Source: Rotaria sordida (lineage: Eukaryota > Rotifera > Eurotatoria > Philodinida > Philodinidae). From it: a stretch of 64,000 nt of DNA. The notes under the pieces were generated by a model. The model was not told the origin of the DNA and searched no databases. It saw only the letters and a list, made by a program, of their open reading frames with translations. Shown here piece by piece: positions 34,255-45,628 of this stretch. The position numbers and the translations under genes were made by a program. Where the stretch lies: positions 20,032 to 84,031 of the forward strand of contig CAJNOL010001043.1 of NCBI GenBank assembly GCA_905250125.1, written 5' to 3'. Position 1 is the first letter of the stretch. Every line of letters begins with the position of its first letter.

Positions 34255-35626
34255 ATTGTGAAGGTGAAGATAAAAAACTACAAGTATATAGATAATCTTC
34301 TTCAACAAACTCAAAATAATCTTTTAAATTAGCTACATATTTTGATGAAGAACTGAAGTGACTATATAGTTGAGACAGGTACGATTCAACATCGACAGGT
34401 AAATATTGATGAGAAGTTTTGACTGAATCAGATAAAATATGACAAAAGCAATTCCCTAAGAAAAAAAGATATATTTCTAGAAGAATTTTAATTTTGAAAT
34501 TATACTATTACCTTTAAATAGTTTTAAAACTTCAAGTTGTATAATACTAAAAACTGAATGATATCAACCATAATTTATACTTGTATTATCAGCACCAATA
34601 GATGTTAAGTTTTGAATATCAAGATTATGTTTTTTTAATATATCGTGAATTGTATCAGCAACATTTTCAGCTGATTCACGTGGCTGTTCCCCAACTTCTA
34701 ATACAAATCTCACAATACCAGATTCAATAGTAAAGTAATTAATAATAGCGGGAAACATCTTTATGTTCCCCTTGTTAGAACCATCAAACGACAAAGAATA
34801 AAAATATGATTTATTAACTTGTTGAATAATTTTAGAAGTAAAAAACGAAGCTAAAATTATAACATATTTTACTTTAAAAAAAACTAATATCAAGCATCAA
34901 TATTTTCTAAACATAAACATTGAATTGAATAGTTTTTCGTATTTATTTTTATTAGATACTTTTTTTTTAGAAATATTATAGATCGAATTAACTCACCAAG
35001 AACATTTACTGATAATTCACGTGCTTTTGTTTTACCACAGCTGATATTTTGTCCTATATGAAATTCATTGAAAATTTTTTTCAAAAGATCAACTGTACAT
35101 GATTGACGGATATAGCTATATCCGTGAGGGACACTATGATAGATAAGACTAAGTTCAGCTGCAATTGATTTAGTTAATGTTGATGATGGGGGAATAAAAT
35201 CACGTATTGGTCGTACTTAATAATAAAAATCAACTATTTAAGAAAATGTACTTCGGATTAATTTTATACTTTACAATTTTCTTTTACTTGAGTTTCAGCT
35301 AATCATTTATGACTAGCTTGTTCTTTATGACGATTGATCAAATAAACATAATCATTAGCAATAGAAAAATCTGATCTACAAACAGATCAACGAGCAAAAT
35401 ATTTATTAGTTCAGCATTGTCTGAGAAATGCTGCATATTTAGAATCTTTCAGCCATTTTTGATTGAAAGTACAACGTCTTTTGCAGTATGAACTGAGTTT
35501 TTTGTTTTTGACATAAGTAGCTGATTTGTCTGAAAAACTAAGATGTTCTTCAACTATTTGTGTTGTTGTTGTTTCTGCATCTGAATCTTCAGAGATTTCA
35601 ATTTCATCATTATTGTTCAATTCCAT
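34255..35626 (-). pseudogene. hAT-family transposase-like relic
   Basis: From the Met at 35626 the pieces follow the order of C17orf113/ZMYM-like hAT-derived proteins. First comes a zinc-finger-like region (KRRCTFNQKWLKDSKYAAFL, VCRSDFSIANDYVYLINRH), then SLIYHSVPHGYSYIRQ and SCGKTKARELSVNVL, then the catalytic-core-like SFDGSNKGNIKMFPAIINYF and LTSIGADNTSINYG, then GNCFCHILSDSVKTS and VESYLSQLYSHF. A short intron (GTAATAG...TTTCTTAG, about 34451-34512) fits between LKLFK and GNCFCH. At least four in-frame stops interrupt it, and all that I read are TGA. No terminal inverted repeats were located. Intact relatives are transposases or domesticated DNA-binding proteins. Confidence 0.68.
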
Positions 35627-36050
35627 ATTAAAATTATTATCCAATTCATGAAAGAGAAAATCTAAAATTAGACTTCTTTTTGGTATAATATGCGTTCTTT
35701 TATATACTAGAAAAAAGTAATGATAAAGACTAAGAAATGAGAAAAGATACATTTCTTCGAATTCATTTCATTGTGCATTGTGAAAATAGTATTTAAAATC
35801 GAATGATTCAAGATTAAATTAAACAAAATAGATACTAACATCTATTGGTCAGTTATTTACCAATACTTTTTATTATAGAGGACTTTATAAAATATAGACT
35901 ATTTTCATTAGAAGATTAATTAATCACACAATGGACTTAAAAGTCTAAATGGAGTACAAATTTTGTATCCCAGAGGTATAAGATCTTCTGGGGTACAATA
36001 GGGCGAAATTGAGTATTGTACCCCAAAATAGTGTACGGTTGGCAGCCCTG

Positions 36051-36080
36051 CTCACACTAGCACTCACACCCACACCCTCG
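36051..36080. repeat. TGTGGG-type element, C-rich half only
   Basis: CTCACACTAGCACTCACACC then CACACCCTCG, with no G-rich partner to its left. This is the only clear one-armed copy in the window. Immediately left lies a GGGGTACAATA/TATTGTACCCC inverted pair (35989-36025). Confidence 0.6.
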
Positions 36081-36690
36081 CACATGTTCTCTTCCAAACA
36101 TATATGTCATCGCGAAGTTTTGATTTTTTCGATTCAAGTCTCACATAAAAGTGATCGAACGAAGTTTTCTTCTTAGATTTATCACTCGGTTTTTACTTTT
36201 GAATGAGCAAGAACAACTCAAGTGATTGACCTCATTTCAAAACTGTATCGGTTCTTAGAAAGATCTGAGAAAATTCTTGATAAGATCTTAGCAGACAAGA
36301 TGTAAAAATATTTGACGCAAGGAATGTCTGACTGCAAGTACAGTAAATAAAACTAGTAAGATCTTGGCAAGATCTTTCGATAGACCATTCAAAATCTTAG
36401 TAAGTAAGAAATCAGCAGATCCGAATAAAAAAATTGTAAGAATGACTAAGATTAAGACTAGGAAAGCGAGTTCATTGGGGTCATCCTATATATTCATTGA
36501 ACAGAGCACAGTGACAATAAATTTTAGAAAAACATCAGCGAATTCAAGTCTCTCGGCTCGATTTCGTTCCATCACTAGTTGCAATCAAAATTTTCTCTTC
36601 AAAAATATTAAACAATCGTAAGTAACATAAGTTCAAAAGCGGTTTCATTTTATTGAAGGAAAAGAATAATTTCATGGAAAAGGTCATCAG
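36081..36690. other. Non-coding stretch with recurring AAGATCTT-like words
   Basis: Between 36245 and 36480 the words AAGATCT, AGATCTT and AAGATCTTAG recur irregularly, suggesting an old degenerate tandem or palindromic repeat. No gene supported. Confidence 0.35.
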
Positions 36691-37238
36691 TTAATATAGA
36701 ATAAGAAAAAGAAAAATGACAAAAAGAATAATCGATCCACCAAAATGTGTCTGTGTTGCGCTGTTACATAAATTCGTATTACAACAACACAAAGTGCCTT
36801 TTATGTCCAGATTCACATTCAGATTCAGATCGTTTACATCTCTGCAATTATTCTCAGAACACAGAGACGCCGCAACGCTTCCCAGAGCAATAAATTGATT
36901 GATATGGCCCCGTTCGACACCCTTCACATTGTTTACTTCTCCCTTTGCTTTCTAGAAAAAAGAGTATAATATAGTGAATGCTCATTTTCATCGTAAGATC
37001 TAAAGTTACCCAACACCACTCGTTTGACGACGAATCACCTACGGTTGTAATACCATCTTTGTTAAAGGGATCGTCACAGTTCTTGTTGACGGTACTATCA
37101 CACTGATAGCATTGGATGGCTGCTGTATGCTGCACGTCTGTTACAAAACAAATTCCTACAATTATGATAGACATGTGTAGCTAATTTACCGATAAGGAAT
37201 AGAAGCACCGCAAAGATCAAGACGAAGGAATGATGCAT
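36691..37238 (-). CDS. Ly6/uPAR-type three-finger surface protein
   Basis: Three exons (37238-37190, 37137-37010, 36951-36691) with introns of 52 and 58 bases restore one 145-aa frame. It has a signal peptide (MHHSFVLIFAVLLFLID), then IQCYQCDS opening the domain, NCDDPFNKDG, EWCWKAKG, a cysteine pair near SLCSENNCRDV, and the closing CCCNTNLCN motif diagnostic of Ly6/uPAR folds. A hydrophobic tail (SIILFVIFLFLILY) suggests GPI anchoring. The class is related to the insect quiver/sleepless and boudin group. Such proteins sit on the outer cell surface and modulate channels, receptors or junctions; the partner here is unknown. The splice joins keep both phases and the cysteine pattern, so the model is well supported. 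Confidence 0.82.
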
Positions 37239-37802
37239 ATATGCTGTCTTTTATCGATGAAAAAATGAAATGCACTGCCAAAGAGTGACAGACGTTATAT
37301 AGTTATCGATATTTACTCAAATGTTCTTGGCTTCAACACGTGCCAAAGAAGTTTTTCTACTATCGCAAAACTGATATTTGATATACTCAAGTATTTATGC
37401 CATTAATATTGTTGTTTGGAGGCTCGCTATGGTAGAAATATGATCATATTGCATACGAATAATATTTGTCTACACCAACCTTATGTTGGTTTTTTACTTC
37501 GTCGTAAATTTTTTCTGCTAACACAGTGTTTGGTAAAGCCTTTCGTTTACTAAAAATATCATATGACAGGTAGTGAAATGTGATAAGAATAAAATGAATC
37601 AAGATGTCAGCAATCGATATTCTGAAGCACATCAGAAAGAGAGCAGGAATCAGATATCTTTGTGAAAATGTGGTACATAAGATGAGACCTGCATGAACAC
37701 AATGTTTTCGACATGGCTGTGGGCGTGTGGGTGCGCTGTAAAAAAAAGTATACAATAATAAACCCTTTAAGGGTTTATGAAAGTGCAACGTATAATTAAC
37801 CA

Positions 37803-37885
37803 TTTTTACCGTATGTCAAGATTTTCATAAGCCCTCTCATATACCCTTCGGAAGGGTTTATGGAAATTTTGACATACGGTAAAAA
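37803..37885. mobile_element. Small foldback hairpin
   Basis: TTTTTACCGTATGTCAAGAT (37803 on) is repeated inverted as ATTTTGACATACGGTAAAAA ending at 37885, about 26 of 28 bases pairing, with a 26-base centre containing CCCTTCGGAAGGG. It abuts the TGTGGG hairpin that starts at 37887. Confidence 0.75.
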
Positions 37886-37886
37886 G

Positions 37887-38053
37887 GATTTGTGTGGGAT
37901 GCGGGTGTGGGTGTCAGTATTTTGGTCTGAGTATGGATGTGAGTATCGGTGTTTTGGTCTGGGTATGGGTGTATGGGTGTGGGTATAGGTTTACCGGTAT
38001 GGGTGTTGGCATCGGTGCACTGAAGATAGTACACAGACCCACACCCACACCCT
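37887..38053. repeat. TGTGGG-type hairpin element 13
   Basis: Long G-rich arm (~125 bases) containing an internal near-duplicate (TATTTTGGTCTGAGTATGGA versus TGTTTTGGTCTGGGTATGGG), loop GCACTGAAGATAGTACAC, then a short arm AGACCCACACCCACACCCT. Confidence 0.85.
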
Positions 38054-39364
38054 AATTCGACCATTTTTTCAAAATCAATATGATGAACTTCGTTTACTGA
38101 TACAGTTTCATTAAACATCCATTTACATTACATGATCTTAATAATATGCACCTATTACTCGATATTATTAATTTAATCTTTTCAAGTAACAAGAGAAAAA
38201 GATGTTTATTATATTTTTGTGAATTTTTTCTTTTTTTTTTGAAGATTTATCAGACAATGCAAATAATATGAATAATATTCAATTATCAGAAAAAAAAAAT
38301 TATTTTTTAATCAAGCAAAATCATTTGTTTTTTTTTGAAAAAACTATTTAAGAAATGTAGTTTTTTTATTTATAGAATTTTTATCTATATTTTCTTATGT
38401 GGTTGACGGTACAAGTTCATCAAATTCACCAGCATTAAAAATAAACTTTCCATCTGTTCCTGCATCACCTCAACAAATAAAAAAAATGTTTTGAAAGTAG
38501 CATGAATGATTCAAATAATTCGGAAATTAAGCTATTTTATTTATAGTAGACACTAAAAAAGTTTTTTTTTGTCAACTTTTCTTGGATATTTTGATATACT
38601 TTGATAGGTGTCTACAAGAGCAGCGCGAAGAGATCAATGCAGGTGGGGGAGGGAGTTTTAAACATGAGAGAATAGTGTGATCCATCGTAATGGCGCTCCT
38701 AGACGATCGAAATCGGGTAGACGTATTGCGAATTTTTTCTCTTCCAGTTCGGCAGGCACAAAAATGTTATCGCTTTCAACTCCCTTTTACGTAAAAGTCG
38801 AGCTTTGAGACAAGTTCATAAATCTACAGAGGACTTACAACATTCACTGTGCAGGCAACATTTGTGTGGGTACCTAAAAAATTCTTGAGGAGAAGGAATC
38901 TTTTTCTAGCAGAAACATTGTTCCATTTGGACCAGAAAAGTTTCTCAATATTTTTCGCCGCCGAAGGCGGCCACGCTTGCGACAACTGTTAAGCAATGCG
39001 ATGACTATTGAGTTTCATTAAAAACCCTCGAGCTGATACTAAGTTTTCAAAAAATAGGCAAACTCATATTGCCGCCGAAAGCAACTGAGATTTTAATTAT
39101 ATTTCGAAGTTTTAGTCGTTGCATATGTGATGGGATCAGTTCTTCTTTTTTTGACCAGATTCTCAAAATCTTTTTGAGTTCATTTATTATCGACAAGACC
39201 GATAATGCTCACGAAGTTGCTTGAGAAAATTGAATGAATGGTTCTGAACTGCGTTGCCAGAAAAATTCTAGATATTTTAAAAGCACCTCGGCTTGTCGCA
39301 GACAGTAATCAAGGTTTTTGATAACTGCAGCCGTGTTGCATAGATGCAAGAGTCCCATCATATA

Positions 39365-39915
39365 AGATCTTCACAAACTCGAAGAAAGTCGAAATAAAAA
39401 GAAGAAATATTCTACGAATTCTGGTAACTCGAAGAAAAATGAGCTCTGAAGTTTACTCAAGATAAGAGAAAGGTGTAGCCGAAATCTTTATAAATCACAG
39501 GATGATATAGGCGAACTTTTCTCAAAATCGGAGAAACCTCATCAGAAACTACCATCAAAAATTGAAGAAAACTAATTAGTAATTGTCTCTAAAATCAGAG
39601 AAAGTTCACTAGAAATTTTCTCTCAAATTGGAGAAAGTTCTGCAGAAGCTGTCTCCGTAATCAGAGAAAACGAATTAGCAATTATCTCTAAAATAACAAA
39701 AATATCATCAAAAATTTTCTCTCAAAGTAGAGAAAGTTCATTGGAAACTTTCTTCGGAATCAGAGAAAACTAATGAATAGTTGTCTCTGAAATAATAGAA
39801 ACCTCATCAGAAATTTTCTCTCAAATCGGAGAAAGTTCTGCAGAAGCTGCCTTCAGAATCGGAGAAAACTAATCCGAAACTTTCTCCAAAATAGGAGAAA
39901 GCTAACGTAAAATTT
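39365..39915. repeat. Degenerate ~33-base tandem repeat with internal dyads
   Basis: About 15 units of roughly 33 bases, each carrying a dyad of the form TTTCTC-(8 bases)-GAGAAA, for example TTTCTCTCAAATCGGAGAAA near 39815. Unit types alternate (CATCAGAAATT, TCTGCAGAAGCTG, AACTAATTAG), giving a hint of higher-order order. It continues to about 39915, just before a C-rich stretch TACCCTCCTCCC. Confidence 0.7.
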
Positions 39916-40849
39916 CCAAAAGCAGGGAGGTACCCTCCTCCCTTTCCCACTCCGCTCGTGTTGCCCCTGGGTGTCCACCTCTTTTCGTTCTCGAATTATT
40001 GAAAAGATATTTGCAATCATCATTCATTTTGGGCAGAAGAAGATAATTTTCTGTAATTGATATTTCAGTTTTCACAGCAGAAAGAGTTCCATAGTTTTAG
40101 ATGTGAAGAATATATTTGATAATGTCTCTAATTCACGGAAAGATACTTGACTTTCATATAGAATTTGCAGAATGTCTGAATGAATATAGTCAAGCAATAG
40201 ACACATTATGTAGAGTCACGAATAATAGCATGTAAAGGCTTTCGAACACTTTGTTGCTCCAGAGTAACTGCGGTTACATACCATTTTTTAGTTGAAGCCA
40301 TCATCTTAGTAAAGAACATCGGAATGATTGATTTAAAGATTTCAATTTGAAACTTTAGCAGGAAAACTAACTGAACGGATAAAAATCGGTTCCCTGTGAT
40401 AGAAATCAGATGTTTTCTCCCTATCTTTCCCAATATTCTTCAACCAGTAATTAAATCTATTTTCTATGATAGTATCATATCACTCATTCATTTGACTTGA
40501 AAAATTCCTATGCTTTTACAAGATCTATAATTTTATTTTAGCTAAATAATTTCAAACAATTGCAAATGATTTTCGTTAATTATTAATTCAACATGAAACT
40601 GATGAAAGAGTATATATATATCGTATTGATACATCTTCATATATAACTATATTAAGTGAATATTTTAAATTATTATCATCATTTTATATATCATTATTGT
40701 TACGACGGACACATTCTTAACATGCTTGATTACACACAAGAAGCATAGTGGTCATCAATATTAGTATCATCATCATGAATTATATATTGAATGTTTAATA
40801 TCAATAATAACACATCATCAATTATTATGTTTTTTTTTGTTATTTGAAC
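39916..40849. other. Gene-free AT-rich stretch
   Basis: No supported gene or repeat between the tandem repeat and the second F-box relic. Confidence 0.4.
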
Positions 40850-42427
40850 AAAGTAATACATGTACATATGTACAATTCAATTAATCTTAGACATTTATCA
40901 TATCTTGATCTCATTAGTAGAGAAATTCATCATGAAAATCTTTCAAAACTAACATATTTGAAAATAATAACGGGTCGTCATTATAGTAATACAGGAACAC
41001 CTTATACAACTAGTAAGTATATTCAATTGTAATTTTTCAAGTTAAAAATATATAAGTATAGTTGATTTATGTAATGAATATTATCTCTTCGTCTAACCGA
41101 AATTCTTTTTGATTAGAGACAAGTTGATATCTATTGATCTTTGGATATGTTTAGATTATTATTATGATAATCAGTTAAGGCATTATCCATTATTCTCAAT
41201 TGTTCCTCAATTTTTCTATCCTTGTGATTCAATTATTGATGTACTTTTATCATTTTGTTATCATTCATTAATTATGGATTCAATTGTCTTTTTTTGAATA
41301 TGACAATGATTGTGCCTTATCAGTATCATCTATTGATAAAAGGATCATTCTTTCCTCGATCACTTCATCGAACACATGTTCGAGTAACATTACGGAAATT
41401 TTATGACTGTCTCCGTTCACTTAATCAATTAGGCTCTCAACTTTGTTCGTTCGCTGTGAATATTATACATGTTTGTAAAAAAGATGAAGATAATATTTTA
41501 TCTCAAATAAAATCGGTAAATATTTCTTTTGGATATAGTATTTGCAATGATTTAATTGTTTTAGATATCCTGTTTCAAATTAAAACATTTAACAATGACT
41601 ATTTATCGGAATATCCTTCATTATGAGTAATGTATTATTCCTCTTCTACAGCATTTATCAAATATTGAACATTTAATATTATTATTAGCCATTGGTGTAA
41701 AAGACATTGGACCAGATCATTTTATTGATGGATCCGATTTACAAAGAGACATTGTTTCATATATGCCTCATTTACATCAGTTTGATTTTCACATTCGTTC
41801 AATAGTTCAACATGCTCCTTGTAAAGAATTAGATATAATTCGTCAGACTTTTGTCAAACAAGAATAATCTATTGACTGTGTACTTGATTACTTCAATAAC
41901 GAATATGATCAATGTCAAATATATTCATTTCCATTTATTGGAACTCGTCTTGATTTTATTTCGAATCGGTTTCCACTTTTCGATGATAAAAATAGTTTTT
42001 TAAATGTTACTATGTTATTACTTTTCGATGATATTAAGTCTTTTGAAAATATTTTTGTTTTGAACACGTTTCTCGAGCTTTACCTCTTTTGAAAACACTC
42101 GAAGTATTTAATCAAATAGAACAAGAGAAAAAAAGCAAGACAACAAGTATGATTATTGAATTCTGTCATTTGACCGTAGTTATTTTACATGATATATATG
42201 TTAATTATGCTAAGCAACTTCTATGTCAAAGCTATCTTCCATGTCTAATCGAACTTGTCATTCGTAATAATGCATTGTCAACAATAATTGATCAAAATAA
42301 TCAACAATCTAGAAATAATTGTTCAAAGGTTGAAACACTTCAAATTGTTGAACCATGGATTGAGCCAACAACTGTTCATTTGAAATTTTTTCCACGTTTA
42401 CATAGAAAAATTCATGATAAAAATTGA
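40850..42427 (+). pseudogene. Second decayed F-box/LRR-family gene
   Basis: Leucine-rich pieces in shifting frames follow the C-terminal order of bdelloid-type F-box/LRR proteins. They are LRHLSYLDLI and LSKLTYLKIITGRHY (40870-40990), KLISIDLWICLDYYYDN, KRLHRTHVRVTL-like text near 41360, QIKTFNNDYLSEYPSL (41575-41625), LLQHLSNIEHLILLLAIGVK (41640-41705), QFDFHIRSIVQHAP, SIDCVLDYFNNEYDQC (41865-41920), TRLDFISNRFPLFDDK, and finally LKTLEVFNQIEQEKKSK to CSKVETLQIVEPWIEPTTVH (42085-42380), ending at the stop at 42427. At least five frame changes or stops separate them. The F-box itself is not readable upstream. Some breaks may be introns, but several are clearly stops within conserved text. Confidence 0.62.
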
Positions 42428-42482
42428 AATGAAATGAATAAATTATATAAATATCGACTGATTTTTAAAGAAACTTTTTTGT

Positions 42483-42556
42483 TGGGTGGTAGTTGTGGTA
42501 TGAGATGCAGGTGAAGAAAACATGCGCCCTACATCCACATTCACACCCCACATCCA
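42483..42556. repeat. TGTGGG-type hairpin element 14
   Basis: TTGGGTGGTAGTTGTGGTAT arm, loop, then CTACATCCACATTCACACCC and CACATCC. It lies 0.4 kb upstream of the beta-glucuronidase start. Confidence 0.65.
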
Positions 42557-42953
42557 GAAGTACATTTGAGTTCCATTAGGAGGATTGAAGAATGAAAACG
42601 GTGAAGAATTTATATATACATATATTTCAGTCACAAATTTTCATAACATTTAACTTATCATTTTAGATATCCTACTGAATGTTCTGCAAACAAAAATAAA
42701 ATTGACAATTAAATTGAGCTACTGCTAACGATTCTATGATCATTTTTCTATAGCATTCACGTAGTAACGTATATACAACGAACATCTCTTGATGAAAGAC
42801 ACAAAAAAACATTGAACAAACACATTTGAGCCAATCAAATTCTTATTCATTCTGTTTCTTTATTTATCTTGAGATCTCATATCTGACTTCAAATGAAACA
42901 AAAAGCATCGCGCGCATATCAGTCATTTTATCAGTGGTTTATTTTAAAATAAG

Positions 42954-44879
42954 ATGATGTGGGCTTGTCTTCTACTACTGACAGTGTGGTATGCTGCTAC
43001 TCATGGACTTCTATATCCTGCAGAAAGTGAAACAAGACAAATCAGATCATTAAATGGTCTATGGCAATTTCGACTAGACGAAGAAGGAGTAGGTGAAACT
43101 GAACGATGGTTTGCCATGCTTAATCTACCTCAACCTACTATTCTTATGCCTGTACCAGCCTCGTACAATGATATCACACAAAATATTACCATTCATCGAC
43201 ATATTGGATGGGTATGGTATGCAAGAGATTTCTTTATACATAGTACAGCACCTCGTTGGGTACTTCGATTTCAAGCTGCTCATTATGAAACTCATGTTTG
43301 GGTGAATGGACAAGCAGCAATGAATCATTCTGGTGGACATCTACCATTTGAAGCTGATATCACATCATTCATTCCAAATGATGCAAAGTCTTCCAAAATG
43401 CGCATTGTTGTAGCTATTAACAATACTCTTACACCAACAACATTACCACCTGGTGAATTAGTGATTCATAATCCAACTTATCGCGAACTACAAACTCATT
43501 TCGATTTTTTTAATTATGCCGGTATTGATCGTTCTGTCATACTTTATTCTACTTCAAAAACTTACATTGAAGATATTGCTATCGATACACAAAGTATTGA
43601 TTATGATAGTCAACATATAGCAACATCCGCTGTTCTTAATTATACTGTCACCATTGGTGGAACTAACCAGACTGATGCCATTCGTGTACTCATCCAACTC
43701 TTAGATGCTAATGGCATGATTGTGGCAAACAGTACTGATTTTCAATCATGTCTTGTTGTCAACAAACCCAATCTATGGGAGCCTTGTGGAATGAACCATA
43801 CTCATCTATGTACCGAAGAAAGTTATTTATATACATTACAAGTTACACTATATAATGATGCACAACAGACGGATGTAATGGATATTTATCGTATACATCA
43901 TGTTGGTATTCGTACTGTTAAATTAACAGATTCAAAATTTTTGATCAATGAACGTCCCTTCTATTTTCATGGAGTTAATACGCTTGAAGATAGTGAAATT
44001 CGAGGAACAGGATTTGATAGAGTGATCATTGCTAAACATTTTAATTTATATGGTTGGATACATGGTAATGCATTTCGTACATCTCCTCATCCATATCCTG
44101 AAGAATTTTATCACATAGCTGATCGATTTGGTATAGTAATTATTGATCAAACTGCAGCAATTGGATTAAATAAACCTGAATATTTTTCACAAACTACTCT
44201 TGAACATCACAAACAAATAACCAGAGAAATGATTAATCGTGATAGAAACCATCCATCAGTTGTCATGTGGTGTTTAGCGAATGAACCTCAATGTACTTTT
44301 TCACAATCGAAATCATATTTTAGTGCATTAGTTAATTTTACAAGATCGATAGTAGCTGGTCGTCCTATTACTTTTGTTACGAACTTGAATTTTAACAATG
44401 ATCAATGTATTGAATTTTTTGACGTGATATCTCTCGATCGTTATGTTGCCTGGTATAGTGATTATGGACGTTTAGATCAAATTTCTAATATCATATCGCA
44501 AGATCTATCAAATTGGCGGTTGACTTATCCAACAAAACCGATATTGATGAGCGAATATGGAGCAGACACGATGCCAGGTCTTCATAATGATCCACCATTT
44601 ATGTTTACTGAAGAGTATCAAAAGGACTTTTATTCTGCTTATCATATTTCTTTTGATAATGTTTCCTCTCTCACTCATCCTGATACTGGTTATTTTATTG
44701 GTGAATTACCTTGGACTATGTTTGACTTTGCTACTGAACAAAGTACCGTTCGTATTGGTGGTCTCAATCGCAAAGGTCTGTTCACCCGACAACGTCAACC
44801 AAAAGCAGCTGCTTATGTAATTAAGAACCGATATGAACAACTAGAATTGTTGAAAGTAGTGAACCACAAGACTAGCTGA
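42954..44879 (+). CDS. GUSB: Beta-glucuronidase, glycoside hydrolase family 2
   Basis: 641 aa, close to the ~650 of animal GUSB, in one uninterrupted exon. Signal peptide MMWACLLLLTVWYAATHG is followed by the GH2 N-terminal sugar-binding domain (RSLNGLWQFRLDEEG, PVPASYNDIT, HIGWVWYARDF, WVNGQAAMNHSGGHLPFEAD), the immunoglobulin-like middle domain and the TIM barrel (FYFHGVNTLEDSEIRGTGFD). The catalytic acid lies in NRDRNHPSVVMWCLANEP (Glu444) and the nucleophile in LMSEYGAD (Glu534); both are intact. It removes glucuronic acid from glycosaminoglycans and conjugates, usually in lysosomes or secreted. Several N-glycosylation sequons (NHSG, NNTL, NATS-type) fit secretion. The ATG at 42954 (MM) is the only start giving a signal peptide. 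Confidence 0.9.
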   Translation: MMWACLLLLTVWYAATHGLLYPAESETRQIRSLNGLWQFRLDEEGVGETERWFAMLNLPQPTILMPVPASYNDITQNITIHRHIGWVWYARDFFIHSTAPRWVLRFQAAHYETHVWVNGQAAMNHSGGHLPFEADITSFIPNDAKSSKMRIVVAINNTLTPTTLPPGELVIHNPTYRELQTHFDFFNYAGIDRSVILYSTSKTYIEDIAIDTQSIDYDSQHIATSAVLNYTVTIGGTNQTDAIRVLIQLLDANGMIVANSTDFQSCLVVNKPNLWEPCGMNHTHLCTEESYLYTLQVTLYNDAQQTDVMDIYRIHHVGIRTVKLTDSKFLINERPFYFHGVNTLEDSEIRGTGFDRVIIAKHFNLYGWIHGNAFRTSPHPYPEEFYHIADRFGIVIIDQTAAIGLNKPEYFSQTTLEHHKQITREMINRDRNHPSVVMWCLANEPQCTFSQSKSYFSALVNFTRSIVAGRPITFVTNLNFNNDQCIEFFDVISLDRYVAWYSDYGRLDQISNIISQDLSNWRLTYPTKPILMSEYGADTMPGLHNDPPFMFTEEYQKDFYSAYHISFDNVSSLTHPDTGYFIGELPWTMFDFATEQSTVRIGGLNRKGLFTRQRQPKAAAYVIKNRYEQLELLKVVNHKTS

Positions 44880-45628
44880 TGAATAATCAATTTTTCCATT
44901 TATAATCTAACCATAATCCTTCTAAACAACTATTGTTTTCTCTAAAATTTCGTTTCTATCATTTAAAGCTGCTTTACTTATATGGAAATCAGAAAATATC
45001 ATATAGAATGGGACAATTGTCTTCAGGGCTGCCCTCTCCTAAATCTGCCATTGATTATGTTTTATTAAGAGTTCACATCATTTTATTGTTTATTGATAAA
45101 AATCATTTTTCATCTGGAATTGTTTCAATGAACAAATTATTATTCACAAGAAATTTAATTGTTCAATCTGAAATATTTGTTAATTGGCTAGATGAACATA
45201 TTTGAGCAATACGTTCTTTTATTATCCAAAAAACTTGTTTTAGTAAAAATAAAAATTTGTATTGAAAACAAACTTTGATTTGATTATTCGAATTGATCAA
45301 TTTTATTTTATAATTATTTTATAGTCTCACTTTCCAATTGACGAGATTTTTTTGTAATAGCAGACATTTAGCTTTATAATTTGTATTAGATTTATCTTAT
45401 AGATTTTAATAATATATGATCTATAGAATTAAACAGAGATGTACTAATACGAGTCTAAGTTCTTTTCGTTGATGATTTTAAGTTCAATAACAGAAAGCAG
45501 ATAAAATTTATTAAAAATGATTTTCAACACATTCAAGAATTAATTTCATATAATCAACATATTTTAATCGTATTTTAAGATGATCAATCTGATGAGATAA
45601 TACAGAACATACGTTCTCTATGACGGTA
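44880..45628. other. Intergenic, AT-rich
   Basis: Downstream of the beta-glucuronidase. The 90-codon frame at 44933 has no signal of being a gene. Confidence 0.4.

Larger units (their letters stand above)
37239..39364. other. Gene-free stretch with a foldback and a hairpin
   Basis: Contains the foldback at 37803-37885 and hairpin 13. An open stretch at 38400-38495 could be a terminal exon (SSSNSPALKINFPSVPASPQ), but it lacks support. The rest has no recognised gene. Confidence 0.4.

Noticed and set aside
36245-36480. Recurring AAGATCTT words
   Set aside because: No constant period or unit; kept only as a comment on that stretch.
38402-38495. Short open stretch SSSNSPALKINFPSVPASPQ ending in a stop
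   Set aside because: Looks exon-like, but no donor/acceptor pairing or neighbouring exon could be found.
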